64,000 bases of DNA from Chloroflexota bacterium (GTDB lineage: Bacteria > Chloroflexota > Anaerolineae > UBA1429). This document shows, piece by piece, positions 1 to 7,800 of the stretch. Position 1 is the first letter of the stretch. Each line of letters starts with the position of its first letter. The DNA lies in assembly GCA_019873625.1 (NCBI GenBank), contig JAIOAW010000010.1, positions 18,237 to 82,236 of the forward strand, written 5' to 3'. The notes under the pieces were generated by a model. The model saw only the letters and a list, made by a program, of their open reading frames with translations, was not told the DNA's origin and did no database searches. Both the position numbers and the translations under genes were made by a program.

Positions 1-471
1 CTCTGCCTCGCCGATGACGATCGCATCGGCTATCGGCGCGAGGGGCAAAGGGTTCGCCGAAACGGCCGGCCCCCCCAAGAGGATGAGCGGATCGCCCTCT
101 TGGCGCTCTTCAGCGCGAACGGGCACGGGCACGCGCCGGAGCATAGCCACCACGTTGACATAATCCATCTCAAAGGGCACCGAGATGGCCAAAACTGCCG
201 CTTCGCGCACGGGCTTTTGCGATTCGACCGTGAGGAGCGGTGCATTTGGGGGGAGCGGCTGGTCGAACCAGGCAAACGTGCGTTCGCACGCCACGCCGGG
301 CAGGGCGTTCAGCCCACGGTATAGGGTGTGCACAGCCAGGCTGGACATCCCCACGGCATAACTGTTCGGGTAAGCCAGGACGATGGGCAGCCGCCCGCCC
401 CAATCTCGCACGATGGCGCCCCGTTCGGTGGCCAGGAACTGACGGGCCGTAACGATATGGGGCCAATCCAT
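1..471 (-). CDS. B12-binding-type radical SAM protein, N-terminal part (runs off the window)
   Basis: The frame opens with ATG at 471 and stays open for 157 codons to the first base of the window, so only the N-terminus is present. It reads LAYPNSYAVGMSSLAVHTLY near residue 24, then an ERTFAW motif and a late LILLGGPAVSANPLPLAP stretch. This pattern is typical of the cobalamin-binding-like N-terminal domain of radical SAM proteins that read YPN.Y..GMS and ERxF. The radical SAM CxxxCxxC motif would lie outside the window, so the reaction cannot be named. GGAG sits about 10 bases upstream of the ATG, and a good promoter lies at 501-529. It is divergent from the GNAT gene at 601. Confidence 0.75.
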   Translation of the reverse strand, partial: MDWPHIVTARQFLATERGAIVRDWGGRLPIVLAYPNSYAVGMSSLAVHTLYRGLNALPGVACERTFAWFDQPLPPNAPLLTVESQKPVREAAVLAISVPFEMDYVNVVAMLRRVPVPVRAEERQEGDPLILLGGPAVSANPLPLAPIADAIVIGEAE

Positions 472-500
472 GCGCGCTGCTCCTCGGGCGTGTGGCGTCA

Positions 501-529
501 AGCATACTGCGCGGAAGGGGGCCTGTCAA
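501..529 (-). promoter_or_regulatory. sigma70-type promoter of the radical SAM gene
   Basis: On the minus strand TTGACA (524-529) is followed after 17 bases by TATGCT (501-506), 30 bases before the ATG at 471. It is back to back with the promoter at 538-567. Confidence 0.7.
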
Positions 530-537
530 ACAAGGGG

Positions 538-567
538 TTGGACGCAGATCCACGCATCGGTTAGAAT
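538..567 (+). promoter_or_regulatory. sigma70-type promoter of the GNAT gene
   Basis: TTGGAC (538-543), an 18-base spacer and TAGAAT (562-567), followed by a purine-rich ribosome binding site and ATG at 601. Confidence 0.65.
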
Positions 568-600
568 AGCGCACGTTGCATTTTGACAAGGGGTAGGGGA

Positions 601-1602
601 ATGCGAACGCGCCGCCATTATGAAATCGTCTCTCATACGGATTTGGGCGATCTGGCTCACCAAATCTATACCCTCACCGCGGCCTGTTTTGCGGCCTATC
701 CGGGTGTCATCGAACCCTCCGAGGCGCACCGCGTGTGGTATCTTCACCGGCCGGGGATGGATGCCGCCCTCTCCAGCGCCGCCCTGTTTGGCGATCAGGT
801 GGTATCGAGCGTGTTCGTGACGCGCGTGACGATGCGCCTGGGTGGGGACCTCGTGCCGGTGGGTATGGTGGATACCGTGATGACCCACCCCGACCATCGG
901 CAGCGCGGTTTGGCGAGCGCCGTGCTCTCGCGCGCCCTCCAAGGGATGAAGACGGAGGGCCTGGCGGCCGCGGCCCTTTCCACCCTCCTCGGTTCGATGC
1001 CGTACCGCTTTTACGAGCGCTTGGGGTTTCGCCTCGTCACGCCGATGGATTATTTTCAGCGGCGGCAACCTGCCGCACCCGCCTCAACCGCACCTGAGGC
1101 GCTCTCGCCCGCAAGGGATGCCGAGGCTATGGCCTTTTTGAACGGCCACTTTGCCGAATATGAGGGGTACATCCCCTATGATGAGGCCCTTTGGCGATGG
1201 CGCAAGCGCGAGCGCCCGGCCGAACTGCCGGCTAAACATTGCCTCTTTCGCGATGAGCGAGGGGCCATCGCTGCCTTCGTTTCCCTTTGCCAGGCGCCCA
1301 TCCTCACCGCTGGCGGCCCTGAGCCGGTCACCATCCTGACGGACCTCGCCCTGCCGGAGGATCCCGAAGGCGCCCAGCTGGCGTTGGAAGGCCTGCTCGC
1401 CCAGGTGCCGGCTGGCCGGGCCGTAGGCGCCTTGTCTGCCCGGTGCAACGAGGCGGAAGGGCGTCTCCTCGCGGCGCAAGGGTTTCAGCGCCAACATATC
1501 GAAGCCGCGATGGTCTTGCCGTTTTGGCCCGCCTTGCGGGCCGCTCTCGAAAAACCGCCGCAGCGCTGGTATCCCGTGGTGGAATCGGTCATCGGCGTTT
1601 AG
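601..1602 (+). CDS. GNAT family N-acetyltransferase
   Basis: A 333-residue protein. Residues about 90-135 carry the GNAT core: VDTVMTHPDHRQRGLASAV, in which the HRQRGLA segment is the acetyl-CoA pyrophosphate loop (R/Q-x-x-G-x-A), followed by a conserved MPYRFYERLGF strand. The length and the second alpha/beta half (about 165-320) suggest a two-domain GNAT of the Eis-like type, acetylating an amine of unknown identity in the cytoplasm. ATG 601 is preferred over an in-frame TTG at 583 because AGGGGTAGGGGA directly precedes it. It is transcribed from the promoter at 538-567, and the next gene starts 38 bases after its stop, probably in the same transcript. Confidence 0.85.
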   Translation: MRTRRHYEIVSHTDLGDLAHQIYTLTAACFAAYPGVIEPSEAHRVWYLHRPGMDAALSSAALFGDQVVSSVFVTRVTMRLGGDLVPVGMVDTVMTHPDHRQRGLASAVLSRALQGMKTEGLAAAALSTLLGSMPYRFYERLGFRLVTPMDYFQRRQPAAPASTAPEALSPARDAEAMAFLNGHFAEYEGYIPYDEALWRWRKRERPAELPAKHCLFRDERGAIAAFVSLCQAPILTAGGPEPVTILTDLALPEDPEGAQLALEGLLAQVPAGRAVGALSARCNEAEGRLLAAQGFQRQHIEAAMVLPFWPALRAALEKPPQRWYPVVESVIGV

Positions 1603-1640
1603 CCGATGCAAGAACCTGTTCGGAAAGGGAGGGATTGACT

Positions 1641-2219
1641 ATGCAAATCGTTACGCACGTTTTTGAGACGCCCGGCGCGCACAATACGGATGAAACCTTG
1701 CAGGTGGCGTTTGATCGGGCGAAGGCCTTGGGCATTCGCCAGGTGGTGGTGGCCTCTTCTCACGGGGGCACGGCGCTCAAGGCCCAAGCGCTTATGGGGC
1801 CGGCGGGGGTTCGCGTCATCGCGGTGAGCATCGGCCACGGCTGGGAGAGCCTGGGCTGGTGTATGACGCCCGAGGAGCGCGCCCGCTGTGAGGCGGCAGG
1901 GGTGCGCGTGGTTACGGGCATCCACGCCCTGGGCGATGGGGTCGGCTCGGCCTTTTCAGAAAAGTACGGCGGCCGCGCGCCGGAGGAGATCGTCCGCGAG
2001 ACGCTGTACCGCTTCTCGCAAGGGATGAAGGTGGCCGTGGAATGCGTTCTGATGGCCGCCGAGGCGGGCCTCCTAAAGATGGATGAGGAGGTCATCGCCA
2101 TCGCCGGTTCGGGCGGTGGGGCCGATACGGCCATCGTTTGCAAACCGGCCTATCCCCGCACCTTCCACGAATTGGAAATCCGCGAGATCCTTGCCAAACC
2201 CCGCGTGTTGAGCGAGTAG
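1641..2219 (+). CDS. pyruvate kinase C-terminal-domain-like protein
   Basis: A 192-residue protein composed only of the alpha/beta fold seen as the C-terminal (allosteric) domain of pyruvate kinase and in stand-alone archaeal and bacterial proteins. Visible landmarks are an N-terminal TDETLQVAFDRAKALGI helix, VVVASSHGGTALKAQ, and near the C-terminus AIAGSGGGADTAIV. No catalytic pyruvate kinase barrel is present, so it is not a pyruvate kinase; the function of these free-standing domains is not established. ATG 1641 follows GGGAGGGATTGACT. The gene lies 38 bases behind the GNAT gene and ends at a bidirectional terminator. Confidence 0.8.
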   Translation: MQIVTHVFETPGAHNTDETLQVAFDRAKALGIRQVVVASSHGGTALKAQALMGPAGVRVIAVSIGHGWESLGWCMTPEERARCEAAGVRVVTGIHALGDGVGSAFSEKYGGRAPEEIVRETLYRFSQGMKVAVECVLMAAEAGLLKMDEEVIAIAGSGGGADTAIVCKPAYPRTFHELEIREILAKPRVLSE

Positions 2220-2223
2220 GCGC

Positions 2224-2258
2224 AAAAAAGGGGGCGACGGTACACCGTCGCCCCCTTT
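2224..2258. terminator. bidirectional intrinsic terminator
   Basis: A perfect 11-bp stem (2230-2240 with 2245-2255, loop TACA). An A6 run on the left gives a U-tract for the minus-strand rraA-like transcript, and a T-rich stretch follows on the right for the plus-strand transcript. Confidence 0.85.
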
Positions 2259-2266
2259 GGGGCTTT

Positions 2267-3013
2267 TTAGGTGCGCTCTTGGCTTTGGGCCTTGCGCCAG
2301 ACCTCATATTCGGCGCGGGCCTCTTCGTTCAAGGGATAGTATTTGCGCAAATCTCCCCCTTGAGAAAGGCGCAGGCGCGTGAATTCCTCCCATTCCGAAT
2401 GGGCAAGCGCCCGCTCGACGAGTTGGGAGGCTAGGGCGATGGGCACGACCACGGCGCCGTCGTCGTCGGCAATGATGATATCGCCCGGCATCACGAGGAC
2501 GTTGCCGCAAGCGATGGGTACGTTCACGGCATGGGGAAAGATGTTCGTCTGCGTGTGAAAGTTTGGCGTAACCCCTCGCAGCCATAGGCCCAGGCCGAGT
2601 TCTTTGACCTGCGGAAAATCTCGGATGCAACCGTCTATCACCACGCCGATGCCACCGCGCCCCTTAAAGTAGGTGAGCATCATCCCCCCAAAGACGCCGC
2701 TCATCATATCGCCGCGCGCGTCCACCACCACCACATCGCCCGGCTGGGTGTGATAGAGCACATGGCGGTGCAGTTGACGTTCGGGGTCTTGGTATTCGCC
2801 GATATTGTGAAGGTCTTCGCGCTTGGGCATAAATTGCAGCGTCAGCGCCGGGCCGACGATCTTTTTGCCCGGGCTGAACGTCACCGGGCCGACGATGTGC
2901 GGGTTGCGGATGCCCAAACGGTGCAGTTCGCCGGCGGCGGTGGCGGCGCTGATATTGTAAAGCGCCTCGATCATCTCTTTGGGCGGGCGTTGGATATCGG
3001 GTGTTTCGATCAT
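2267..3013 (-). CDS. RraA / HMG-aldolase family protein
   Basis: A 248-residue RraA-fold protein. The hallmark GVVIDGCIRDFPQV (R-D pair holding the divalent metal and oxo-acid) and the preceding GVFGGMMLTYFKGRGG loop are both intact, and the C-terminal half has the VMPGDIIIADDDGAVVVP strand typical of the family. Members are 4-hydroxy-4-methyl-2-oxoglutarate/4-carboxy-4-hydroxy-2-oxoadipate aldolases or oxaloacetate decarboxylases; the longer N-terminus (about 80 residues before the core) suggests an aldolase-like enzyme rather than the RNase E inhibitor. Neighbouring dehydrogenases fit sugar-acid or aromatic catabolism, but the substrate cannot be read from the sequence. AAGGGGGAACG precedes ATG 3013. 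Confidence 0.85.
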   Translation of the reverse strand: MIETPDIQRPPKEMIEALYNISAATAAGELHRLGIRNPHIVGPVTFSPGKKIVGPALTLQFMPKREDLHNIGEYQDPERQLHRHVLYHTQPGDVVVVDARGDMMSGVFGGMMLTYFKGRGGIGVVIDGCIRDFPQVKELGLGLWLRGVTPNFHTQTNIFPHAVNVPIACGNVLVMPGDIIIADDDGAVVVPIALASQLVERALAHSEWEEFTRLRLSQGGDLRKYYPLNEEARAEYEVWRKAQSQERT

Positions 3014-3058
3014 CGTTCCCCCTTGCAGTAGTCTTTCAATGGGCAGTCTGACGGCGAA

Positions 3059-3087
3059 AAGATAATCCTATGTACGGGCAGCGTCAA
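3059..3087 (-). promoter_or_regulatory. promoter of the RraA-family gene
   Basis: TTGACG (3082-3087), 17-base spacer, TATCTT (3059-3064) on the minus strand. It is divergent from the small-RNA promoter that starts at 3121. Confidence 0.65.
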
Positions 3088-3120
3088 ACGGATTTTTGAG
3101 AACAAGTCCTGAAAAATCTA

Positions 3121-3148
3121 TTGACTTTTCCCCTTTGTGTGCTATAAA
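3121..3148 (+). promoter_or_regulatory. promoter of the structured small RNA
   Basis: TTGACT (3121-3126), 16-base spacer, TATAAA (3143-3148). The expected start site is about 3155-3157, a few bases before the first base of the long stem at 3161. Confidence 0.7.
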
Positions 3149-3155
3149 TAAAAAT

Positions 3156-3250
3156 AGAAGATGCCATCAAACCCGAAAACCGTGATGAGGTCACGGAAAC
3201 CCCATAGGGGTAGCCTGTGGAGGCGTAGGGTTTGAGGCATTTTCATTTTT
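3156..3250 (+). ncRNA. candidate small RNA with a four-helix junction (family not recognised)
   Basis: The element has its own promoter and folds compactly. The closing stem P1 pairs 3161-3174 with 3228-3240 (13 bp, one bulged A). Inside it are P2 (3180-3185 with 3191-3196), P3 (3200-3203 with 3207-3210, loop ATA) and P4 (3213-3216 with 3221-3224, loop GTGG). P1 is followed by TTTTCATTTTT, so the closing stem plus T-run could act as its own terminator. No open reading frame with a ribosome binding site is seen inside it. It lies about 200 bases before the alcohol dehydrogenase start, so it could be a leader or a free-standing RNA. I could not match it to a named riboswitch or ribozyme. The rest of the 3014-3456 gap holds only promoters. 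Confidence 0.55.
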
Positions 3251-3407
3251 ACAGATAGTTACGAAAGCGGCTTTCATCACAATAGATGTGTAGAAAGCGT
3301 CCCTTTTGCTCTTCTTTGTCGTTCATCCTTGCCTGGAGAGATATTCCTGATTGACTTTTGCCAAATCTAACCCCTCACTTGAGCCGCGTCAAGCGGGAAT
3401 GCCGCCC

Positions 3408-3437
3408 TTGCTTTTGGCCCACGAGGTATGGTATCCT
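3408..3437 (+). promoter_or_regulatory. probable promoter of the ADH-VOC-AKR operon
   Basis: TTGCTT (3408-3413), 18-base spacer, TATCCT (3432-3437). It leaves only about 15 bases of leader before a strong AGGAGG (3444-3449) and ATG 3457. Confidence 0.55.
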
Positions 3438-3456
3438 GCGGGCAGGAGGCGAGCCG

Positions 3457-4500
3457 ATGAAAGCCCTGATGAAGACAGCCCCCGGCCGGGGGCATGTGGC
3501 CCTGTGCGACGTGCCCGAACGCGCACCGCAGGCGGATGAGGTGCGTATCGCGGTGAAATACTGCGGCATTTGCGGCACCGATCTGCACATCGAGGCCGAT
3601 GAGTTCCCGAATGACCCGCCGGTGATTATGGGCCACGAGTACTGCGGCACCATCGTAGAGGTGGGGAGTGCGCTCGCCGGCGCTTGGCAGGTGGGTGAGC
3701 GCGTGGTGGGCGAACTCCACACGGGCGCTTGCGGCACGTGCTTCTTGTGCCGGGCGGGCAAACCGCACATCTGCCCCCATAAACGCGCCCTCGGCTCGCG
3801 CACCGATGGCGCCTTTGCCGAGTTTCTCACCGTGCCGGGTTGGCTGGTGCACCGCATCCCCGATGGGGTGCCTTGGGAAGTGGCTGCCCTTTCGGAACCG
3901 TTTGCCATTGCCGCGCACTGCTTGGTCGAACGGGGGGCGCTCGGCGGAGTGCGGCGGGTGCTCATCTCGGGGTCCGCGACGATGGGGTTGATGAGCGTCA
4001 TTTGGGCGAGGCGCTTGGGCATAGAGGAAATCCTTGTCTCGGGGACGGACCTCGATGCAGCGGAGCGCTTTGCGCTCGCGCGGGAACTGGGGGCCACTTG
4101 TACGGTGAACGTCCAGCGCGAGGACCTTCGCCAAGTGGTGATGGAGCGGACGGAGGGCCAGGGGGTGGATGCCTGGGTCGAGTGCTCCGGGTCGCCCGCG
4201 GCCATCTCGCAAGGGGTGCCCCTCGTCAAACGGACGGGCCAAGTCGTGCTCATCGGCCTTGTGGGGGAGGAGACAATTCCCGTGCCGTGGAACACGCTCC
4301 TTTACCACGAACTGGGCCTTGTGGGGTGTTTCAGTTCGCCGCCTTCCAGTTGGGCCTTGGCGCTCTCTGCCGAGGCGGAGGAGGGACATAAACTCCGCCG
4401 CCTGGTGACGAGCATCTTGCCTTTGGAGCGTTGGGCGGAGGGTTTTGCGATGATGCGCCAAGGGCAAGGCGTGAAAATCCTTTTGGATATGCAATCTTAG
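3457..4500 (+). CDS. zinc-dependent alcohol/polyol dehydrogenase (MDR family)
   Basis: A 347-residue medium-chain dehydrogenase. The catalytic zinc ligands are visible as CGTDLH (Cys39) and GHEYCGTIVEVG (His60-Glu61); the structural zinc site is the Cys92, Cys95, Cys98, Cys106 cluster in the CGTCFLCRAGKPHIC loop. The Rossmann half begins with RVLISGSATMGLMSVIWAR. It resembles threonine, sorbitol and glutathione-independent sugar-alcohol dehydrogenases; the substrate is unknown. The start at 3457 is fixed by AGGAGG seven bases upstream, even though the frame is open further back. It heads an operon with a VOC protein 20 bases downstream and an aldo/keto reductase. Confidence 0.88.
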   Translation: MKALMKTAPGRGHVALCDVPERAPQADEVRIAVKYCGICGTDLHIEADEFPNDPPVIMGHEYCGTIVEVGSALAGAWQVGERVVGELHTGACGTCFLCRAGKPHICPHKRALGSRTDGAFAEFLTVPGWLVHRIPDGVPWEVAALSEPFAIAAHCLVERGALGGVRRVLISGSATMGLMSVIWARRLGIEEILVSGTDLDAAERFALARELGATCTVNVQREDLRQVVMERTEGQGVDAWVECSGSPAAISQGVPLVKRTGQVVLIGLVGEETIPVPWNTLLYHELGLVGCFSSPPSSWALALSAEAEEGHKLRRLVTSILPLERWAEGFAMMRQGQGVKILLDMQS

Positions 4501-4520
4501 CGCGCGCGCGGAGGGTGGCC

Positions 4521-4949
4521 GTGTTCACGCGGATGGATCACGTGGCGATGAGTGTGCAGGATATGGAGCGGTGCATCGCCTTTTACTGTGAGGTGATTGG
4601 CTTTGAGAAGGTGTTCGACCGCACCTTTACTGAGGGCCTTGCACGGCTCATCGGCGTGCCCGGTGCGGAGGCGCGCGTCGTCCATCTGCAATTGGGCGAA
4701 AATGTCCTCGAACTCTTTTCCTATCGCTTTCCGCAGGGGCGGCCGCCGCGCGCCGATGTGCGCCAAAGCGATTACGGGTTGACGCACATCGGCTTTCGCG
4801 TCCAGGATTTTTGGGGCACCTATCGCACCCTTCAACATCGGGGCGTGCGCTTCTTGGGGGAACCGGTGGAGATCCGCCCCAAGGTATGGGTGGCTTACTT
4901 TTACGGGGCCGAACACGAAGTGTGTGAAATGCGCGAGATCCTCGCGTAA
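4521..4949 (+). CDS. VOC family (glyoxalase/bleomycin-resistance fold) protein
   Basis: A 142-residue protein with the vicinal-oxygen-chelate pattern: MDHVAMSVQDMERCIAFYCE at the N-terminus (metal His), then VHLQLGENVLELFSY and GLTHIGFRVQDFWGTY, ending with EHEVCEMREIL. This matches the glyoxalase I / methylmalonyl-CoA epimerase type of fold, with His and Glu metal ligands in the first and last strands of each half. Translation probably starts at GTG 4521 behind GGAGGGTGG; ATG 4533 is the alternative. The gene lies in a tight operon between two oxidoreductases, which fits isomerisation or lyase chemistry on a small oxo-acid, but this is inference. Confidence 0.75.
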   Translation: MFTRMDHVAMSVQDMERCIAFYCEVIGFEKVFDRTFTEGLARLIGVPGAEARVVHLQLGENVLELFSYRFPQGRPPRADVRQSDYGLTHIGFRVQDFWGTYRTLQHRGVRFLGEPVEIRPKVWVAYFYGAEHEVCEMREILA

Positions 4950-4975
4950 CATTCAAAAATAAGGAGAATAGCGAG

Positions 4976-5968
4976 ATGTCTTATCAGCCCGCAGAAACGC
5001 GTTATGATACGATGCAGTACCGGCGCTGCGGAAGGAGCGGCTTGCTCCTGAGCGCCATTTCGCTGGGGTTGTGGCACAATTTCGGTGGGGTGGACGTGTT
5101 TGAAAACGCCCGCGCCGTGGTACGGCGCGCCTTTGACCTGGGCGTTACCCATTTCGACCTGGCCAATAACTATGGCCCGCCGCCCGGCTCGGCAGAGGAG
5201 ACCTTTGGCCAGATTTTGCGCAAAGATTTGGCCCCTTACCGCGATGAGATCGTGATTTCTTCCAAAGCGGGGTACCGTATGTGGCCGGGGCCATACGGCG
5301 AGTGGGGGTCGCGCAAGTACATCGTGGCCAGTTGCGATCAGAGCCTCAAGCGCCTGGGCGTAGATTATGTGGATATCTTTTACAGCCACCGGCCGGACCC
5401 CAACACCCCTCTGGAAGAGACGATGGGCGCGTTGGATTACCTTGTGCGCTCGGGCCGGGCGCTCTATGTGGGGATCTCATCCTATAACCCGGAGGAGACG
5501 CGCCGCGCCGCGCAGATTTTGCGTGGCTTGGGCACGCCCTGCCTCATCCACCAGCCCTCGTACAATATGTTCAACCGCTGGATTGAGGATGGCCTGCTGG
5601 ACGTCTTGGCGGAAGAGGGGATGGGGTGCATCGTCTTTTCGCCGCTCGCCCAGGGCCTCCTGACGGATCGCTACCTAGAGGGCATCCCTGAGGATTCGCG
5701 CGCCGCCAAGCCGCACGGGTTCTTGCGCCCTTCGCACATCACGCCGGAGCGCCTGGCCAAGGTGCGCGCCCTGCGCGAACTCGCCCAAGCCCGTGGGCAA
5801 AGCCTGGCGCAGATGGCCCTGGCCTGGGTTTTGCGGCACCCCGGTATGACCTCCGCGCTCGTGGGCGCAAGCCGCGTCTCGCAGATTGAGGAAAACGTCG
5901 GCGCCCTGGCCAACCTCTCCTTTAGCGAGGACGAACTCCAGGCGATTGACCGCATCCTAGCGGGCTAA
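4976..5968 (+). CDS. aldo/keto reductase (L-glyceraldehyde 3-phosphate reductase-like)
   Basis: A 330-residue NADPH-dependent aldo/keto reductase. The catalytic tetrad can be placed: Asp-Tyr in FDLANNYGPP, Lys in ISSKAGYRMWPGPYG, His in DIFYSHRPDPNTPLEE. The GYRMWPGPYGEWGSRKY insertion and the N-terminal TRYDTMQYRRCGRSGL are typical of the YghZ/GprA group that reduces L-glyceraldehyde 3-phosphate and methylglyoxal. The start at 4976 follows AAGGAGAATAGCGAG. It is the third gene of the operon beginning at 3457, and its stop overlaps by three bases the stop of the convergent TPR gene. Confidence 0.88.
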   Translation: MSYQPAETRYDTMQYRRCGRSGLLLSAISLGLWHNFGGVDVFENARAVVRRAFDLGVTHFDLANNYGPPPGSAEETFGQILRKDLAPYRDEIVISSKAGYRMWPGPYGEWGSRKYIVASCDQSLKRLGVDYVDIFYSHRPDPNTPLEETMGALDYLVRSGRALYVGISSYNPEETRRAAQILRGLGTPCLIHQPSYNMFNRWIEDGLLDVLAEEGMGCIVFSPLAQGLLTDRYLEGIPEDSRAAKPHGFLRPSHITPERLAKVRALRELAQARGQSLAQMALAWVLRHPGMTSALVGASRVSQIEENVGALANLSFSEDELQAIDRILAG

Positions 5969-6606
5969 TCGTCTTCCTCGTCCTCTTCTTCGCCCTCCTC
6001 CTGAGGGCGCGCCTTTTCTTGCCGCGCCCTCGGAGGGGGTTCGGCCTTTTCATCGCGTTGGCGCAGAGAGGGGTCGAGTTGAAAGGCGCGGCGCCTATCT
6101 TCGCGCGCGCCTAGGCGATCTCCCAAGGCGGCGCGCGTTTCGGCGCGGTTCAAGTAGGCGAGGGCGTAATCCTCATCCAGGGCGAGGGCCTTGTCAAAGG
6201 CAGCCAGGGCCTGTCGGAACTCGCCGCGCCGGGCATAGAGCAAGCCCAGGTTGTGGTAGGCCAGCGTGTGGGCCGGCTCCAGTTTGAGGCATTGGAGATA
6301 GTCTTCCAAAGCCTCATCGAGCTGGCCGAGGTCAAAACGCACGTTGGCCCGGTTGTAATAGGCGTCGGCCCAATCCGGCGCGAGGGCGATGGCCTTGTCG
6401 TAATCGGCCAGGGCCTCTTGGGGGCGGTCTTGTTCTTCCAGCGCCAGGCCGCGCCATAGGTAGGCCTCGGCGCATTGCGGGTCGCGGGCGATGACCTGGG
6501 TAAAGGCCTCGATGGCCTTATCGAGGGCCTCCTCTTCATAGTGCGTTATGCCGCGCTCGAGGAGGTCGGCAGCCAGGCAAGGTCTCTGGGGCATCTCTTG
6601 GGCCAT
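5965..6606 (-). CDS. TPR-repeat protein with acidic tail
   Basis: A 213-residue protein of about four to five tetratricopeptide repeats, for example AEAYLWRGLALEEQDRPQEA, ADAYYNRANVRFDLGQLDEA and TLAYHNLGLLYARRGEFRQA, followed by a charged tail ending EEGEEEDEEDD. TPRs are protein-interaction scaffolds; no enzyme domain is present. ATG 6606 is chosen because GGGGGAGAGCGCGGA precedes it and the repeat region begins right after; the frame stays open further upstream inside the dehydrogenase gene but gives no family-like sequence. It lies 14 bases downstream of the 2-hydroxyacid dehydrogenase and is probably co-transcribed with it. Confidence 0.75.
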   Translation of the reverse strand: MAQEMPQRPCLAADLLERGITHYEEEALDKAIEAFTQVIARDPQCAEAYLWRGLALEEQDRPQEALADYDKAIALAPDWADAYYNRANVRFDLGQLDEALEDYLQCLKLEPAHTLAYHNLGLLYARRGEFRQALAAFDKALALDEDYALAYLNRAETRAALGDRLGAREDRRRAFQLDPSLRQRDEKAEPPPRARQEKARPQEEGEEEDEEDD

Positions 6607-6620
6607 TCCGCGCTCTCCCC

Positions 6621-7619
6621 CTAGCGGCGCCGCCGCGCCATCACGGCGGGGTTGGCCACGAACTCTGGAAGCTCCCCACGGGCCAGGGCCAGCGCCGTTT
6701 CGCCCACTCGGCGGTAAAGCGCTGCAAAAGTCGCATCCGCGTAGGAGGCCGAATGGGGCGTGAGGATGACGTTTTCCATACGGCAGAACGGGTGATCGGG
6801 CGCGATGGGTTCCTTTTCGAACACATCCAGCCCGGCGCCGGCGATTTTGCCCTCTTGCAGGGCCGCGATGAGATCGGCCTCGTTCACCACGGCGCCTCGG
6901 CTCGTGTTGATGAAATAGGCCGTGGGCTTCATCTGCGAGAAAAAGCGCGCATCGAGCATTCCCCGCGTGTGGGCATTGAGCGGCAAATGGCAAGAGACGT
7001 AATCGGAACGGGCCGCGAGTTCTTCAAGGGATACCGGCTCCACGCCGTACTCCGCAAAGACCTCTTGGGCCACGTAGGGGTCATAGGCGATAACGTGCAT
7101 CTCGAGCGCCTGGGCGCGCCGCGCCAGCGCGCGGGCGATGTTCCCAAAGGCGATAAGGCCCAACGTCTCCCCATGGATCGGCCCCATCGGCGAATTGATG
7201 GCCCGCGCGGCGGCCCAGCCTTCCGTGCGGATGAGCCGATCGTGCCGAGTGATCTTTTTGGCGCAGGCCAGGAGCAGCGCCAGGGCGTGGTTGGCCACCT
7301 CGCGCACGCAAAAATCGGGAAAGTTGACCACCATCACGCCGAATTCCGTGGCCGCGTCCAAATCTATCGTATCTACGCCGATGCCATAGCGGATGACGGC
7401 CTTGAGCCGGGGCGCCCCAGCAAAGACCTCGCGCGTGTATGGTTCGCTATAACACAGGGCGATATCCGCATCGCGCACGGCTTCCAGCACCTCCTGCGGC
7501 GTGGTGCAGCGCCCGCGCATAAAGAAGGCGATATCCGGCGCGTTGAGCGCGGCGCGCTCAGCCACGAGGGGCGCATCGGGCCGCGCCCCGGTATGGACGA
7601 TGATGATCTTCTCTGGCAT
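6621..7619 (-). CDS. D-isomer-specific 2-hydroxyacid dehydrogenase (CtBP/phosphoglycerate dehydrogenase-like)
   Basis: A 332-residue NAD-dependent dehydrogenase. The nucleotide-binding glycine loop is degenerate (TLGLIAFGNIARALARRA, with GxG-x-x-G reduced to G-x-x-A-F-G-N-I). The catalytic residues are present: Arg in NTSRGAVVNEADL, Glu in LDVFEKEP and His in LTPHSASY. The family reduces or oxidises 2-oxo/2-hydroxy acids in the cytoplasm; this C-terminal-binding-protein-like subgroup has poorly known substrates. ATG 7619 follows AAAAAGGGGAGATT. It is transcribed from a near-consensus promoter at 7686-7713 with the TPR gene downstream. Confidence 0.87.
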   Translation of the reverse strand: MPEKIIIVHTGARPDAPLVAERAALNAPDIAFFMRGRCTTPQEVLEAVRDADIALCYSEPYTREVFAGAPRLKAVIRYGIGVDTIDLDAATEFGVMVVNFPDFCVREVANHALALLLACAKKITRHDRLIRTEGWAAARAINSPMGPIHGETLGLIAFGNIARALARRAQALEMHVIAYDPYVAQEVFAEYGVEPVSLEELAARSDYVSCHLPLNAHTRGMLDARFFSQMKPTAYFINTSRGAVVNEADLIAALQEGKIAGAGLDVFEKEPIAPDHPFCRMENVILTPHSASYADATFAALYRRVGETALALARGELPEFVANPAVMARRRR

Positions 7620-7685
7620 AATCTCCCCTTTTTGCACAAAGCGGCCCAAAGCCAAGGCCGCCTTTGCCGCGAGTTTTCGCGCGTT

Positions 7686-7713
7686 ATCATAATCCAGAGA
7701 GGGGGGATGTCAA
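7686..7713 (-). promoter_or_regulatory. promoter of the 2-hydroxyacid dehydrogenase-TPR pair
   Basis: TTGACA (7708-7713), 16-base spacer, TATGAT (7686-7691) on the minus strand. Confidence 0.75.
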
Positions 7714-7737
7714 TTTACGCTGAACGAACACGAAAAC

Positions 7738-7766
7738 TTGAGCGGCCTTTCGTCCTATGGTATAGT
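7738..7766 (+). promoter_or_regulatory. promoter of the restriction-modification cassette
   Basis: TTGAGC (7738-7743), 17-base spacer, TATAGT (7761-7766), 34 bases ahead of the methyltransferase ATG at 7801. Confidence 0.65.
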
Positions 7767-7800
7767 CTTTGCGGTGCTTCGAAACTTGGAGGCGAGAGCA

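Noticed and set aside
170..589. A 139-codon minus-strand frame at the left edge
   Set aside because: Its composition is Arg/Pro-rich and unlike any family; the radical SAM N-terminus in another frame of the same strand explains this DNA.
583..600. TTG start for the GNAT gene
   Set aside because: It would place the ribosome binding site inside the coding region; ATG 601 has the better signal and matches the family start.
3175..3205. Hammerhead-ribozyme-like bases (GUGAUGAG ... GGAAAC) within the small RNA
   Set aside because: The conserved CUGAUGA would need a C where a G is found, and the bases form a perfect 6-bp hairpin instead of the hammerhead core.
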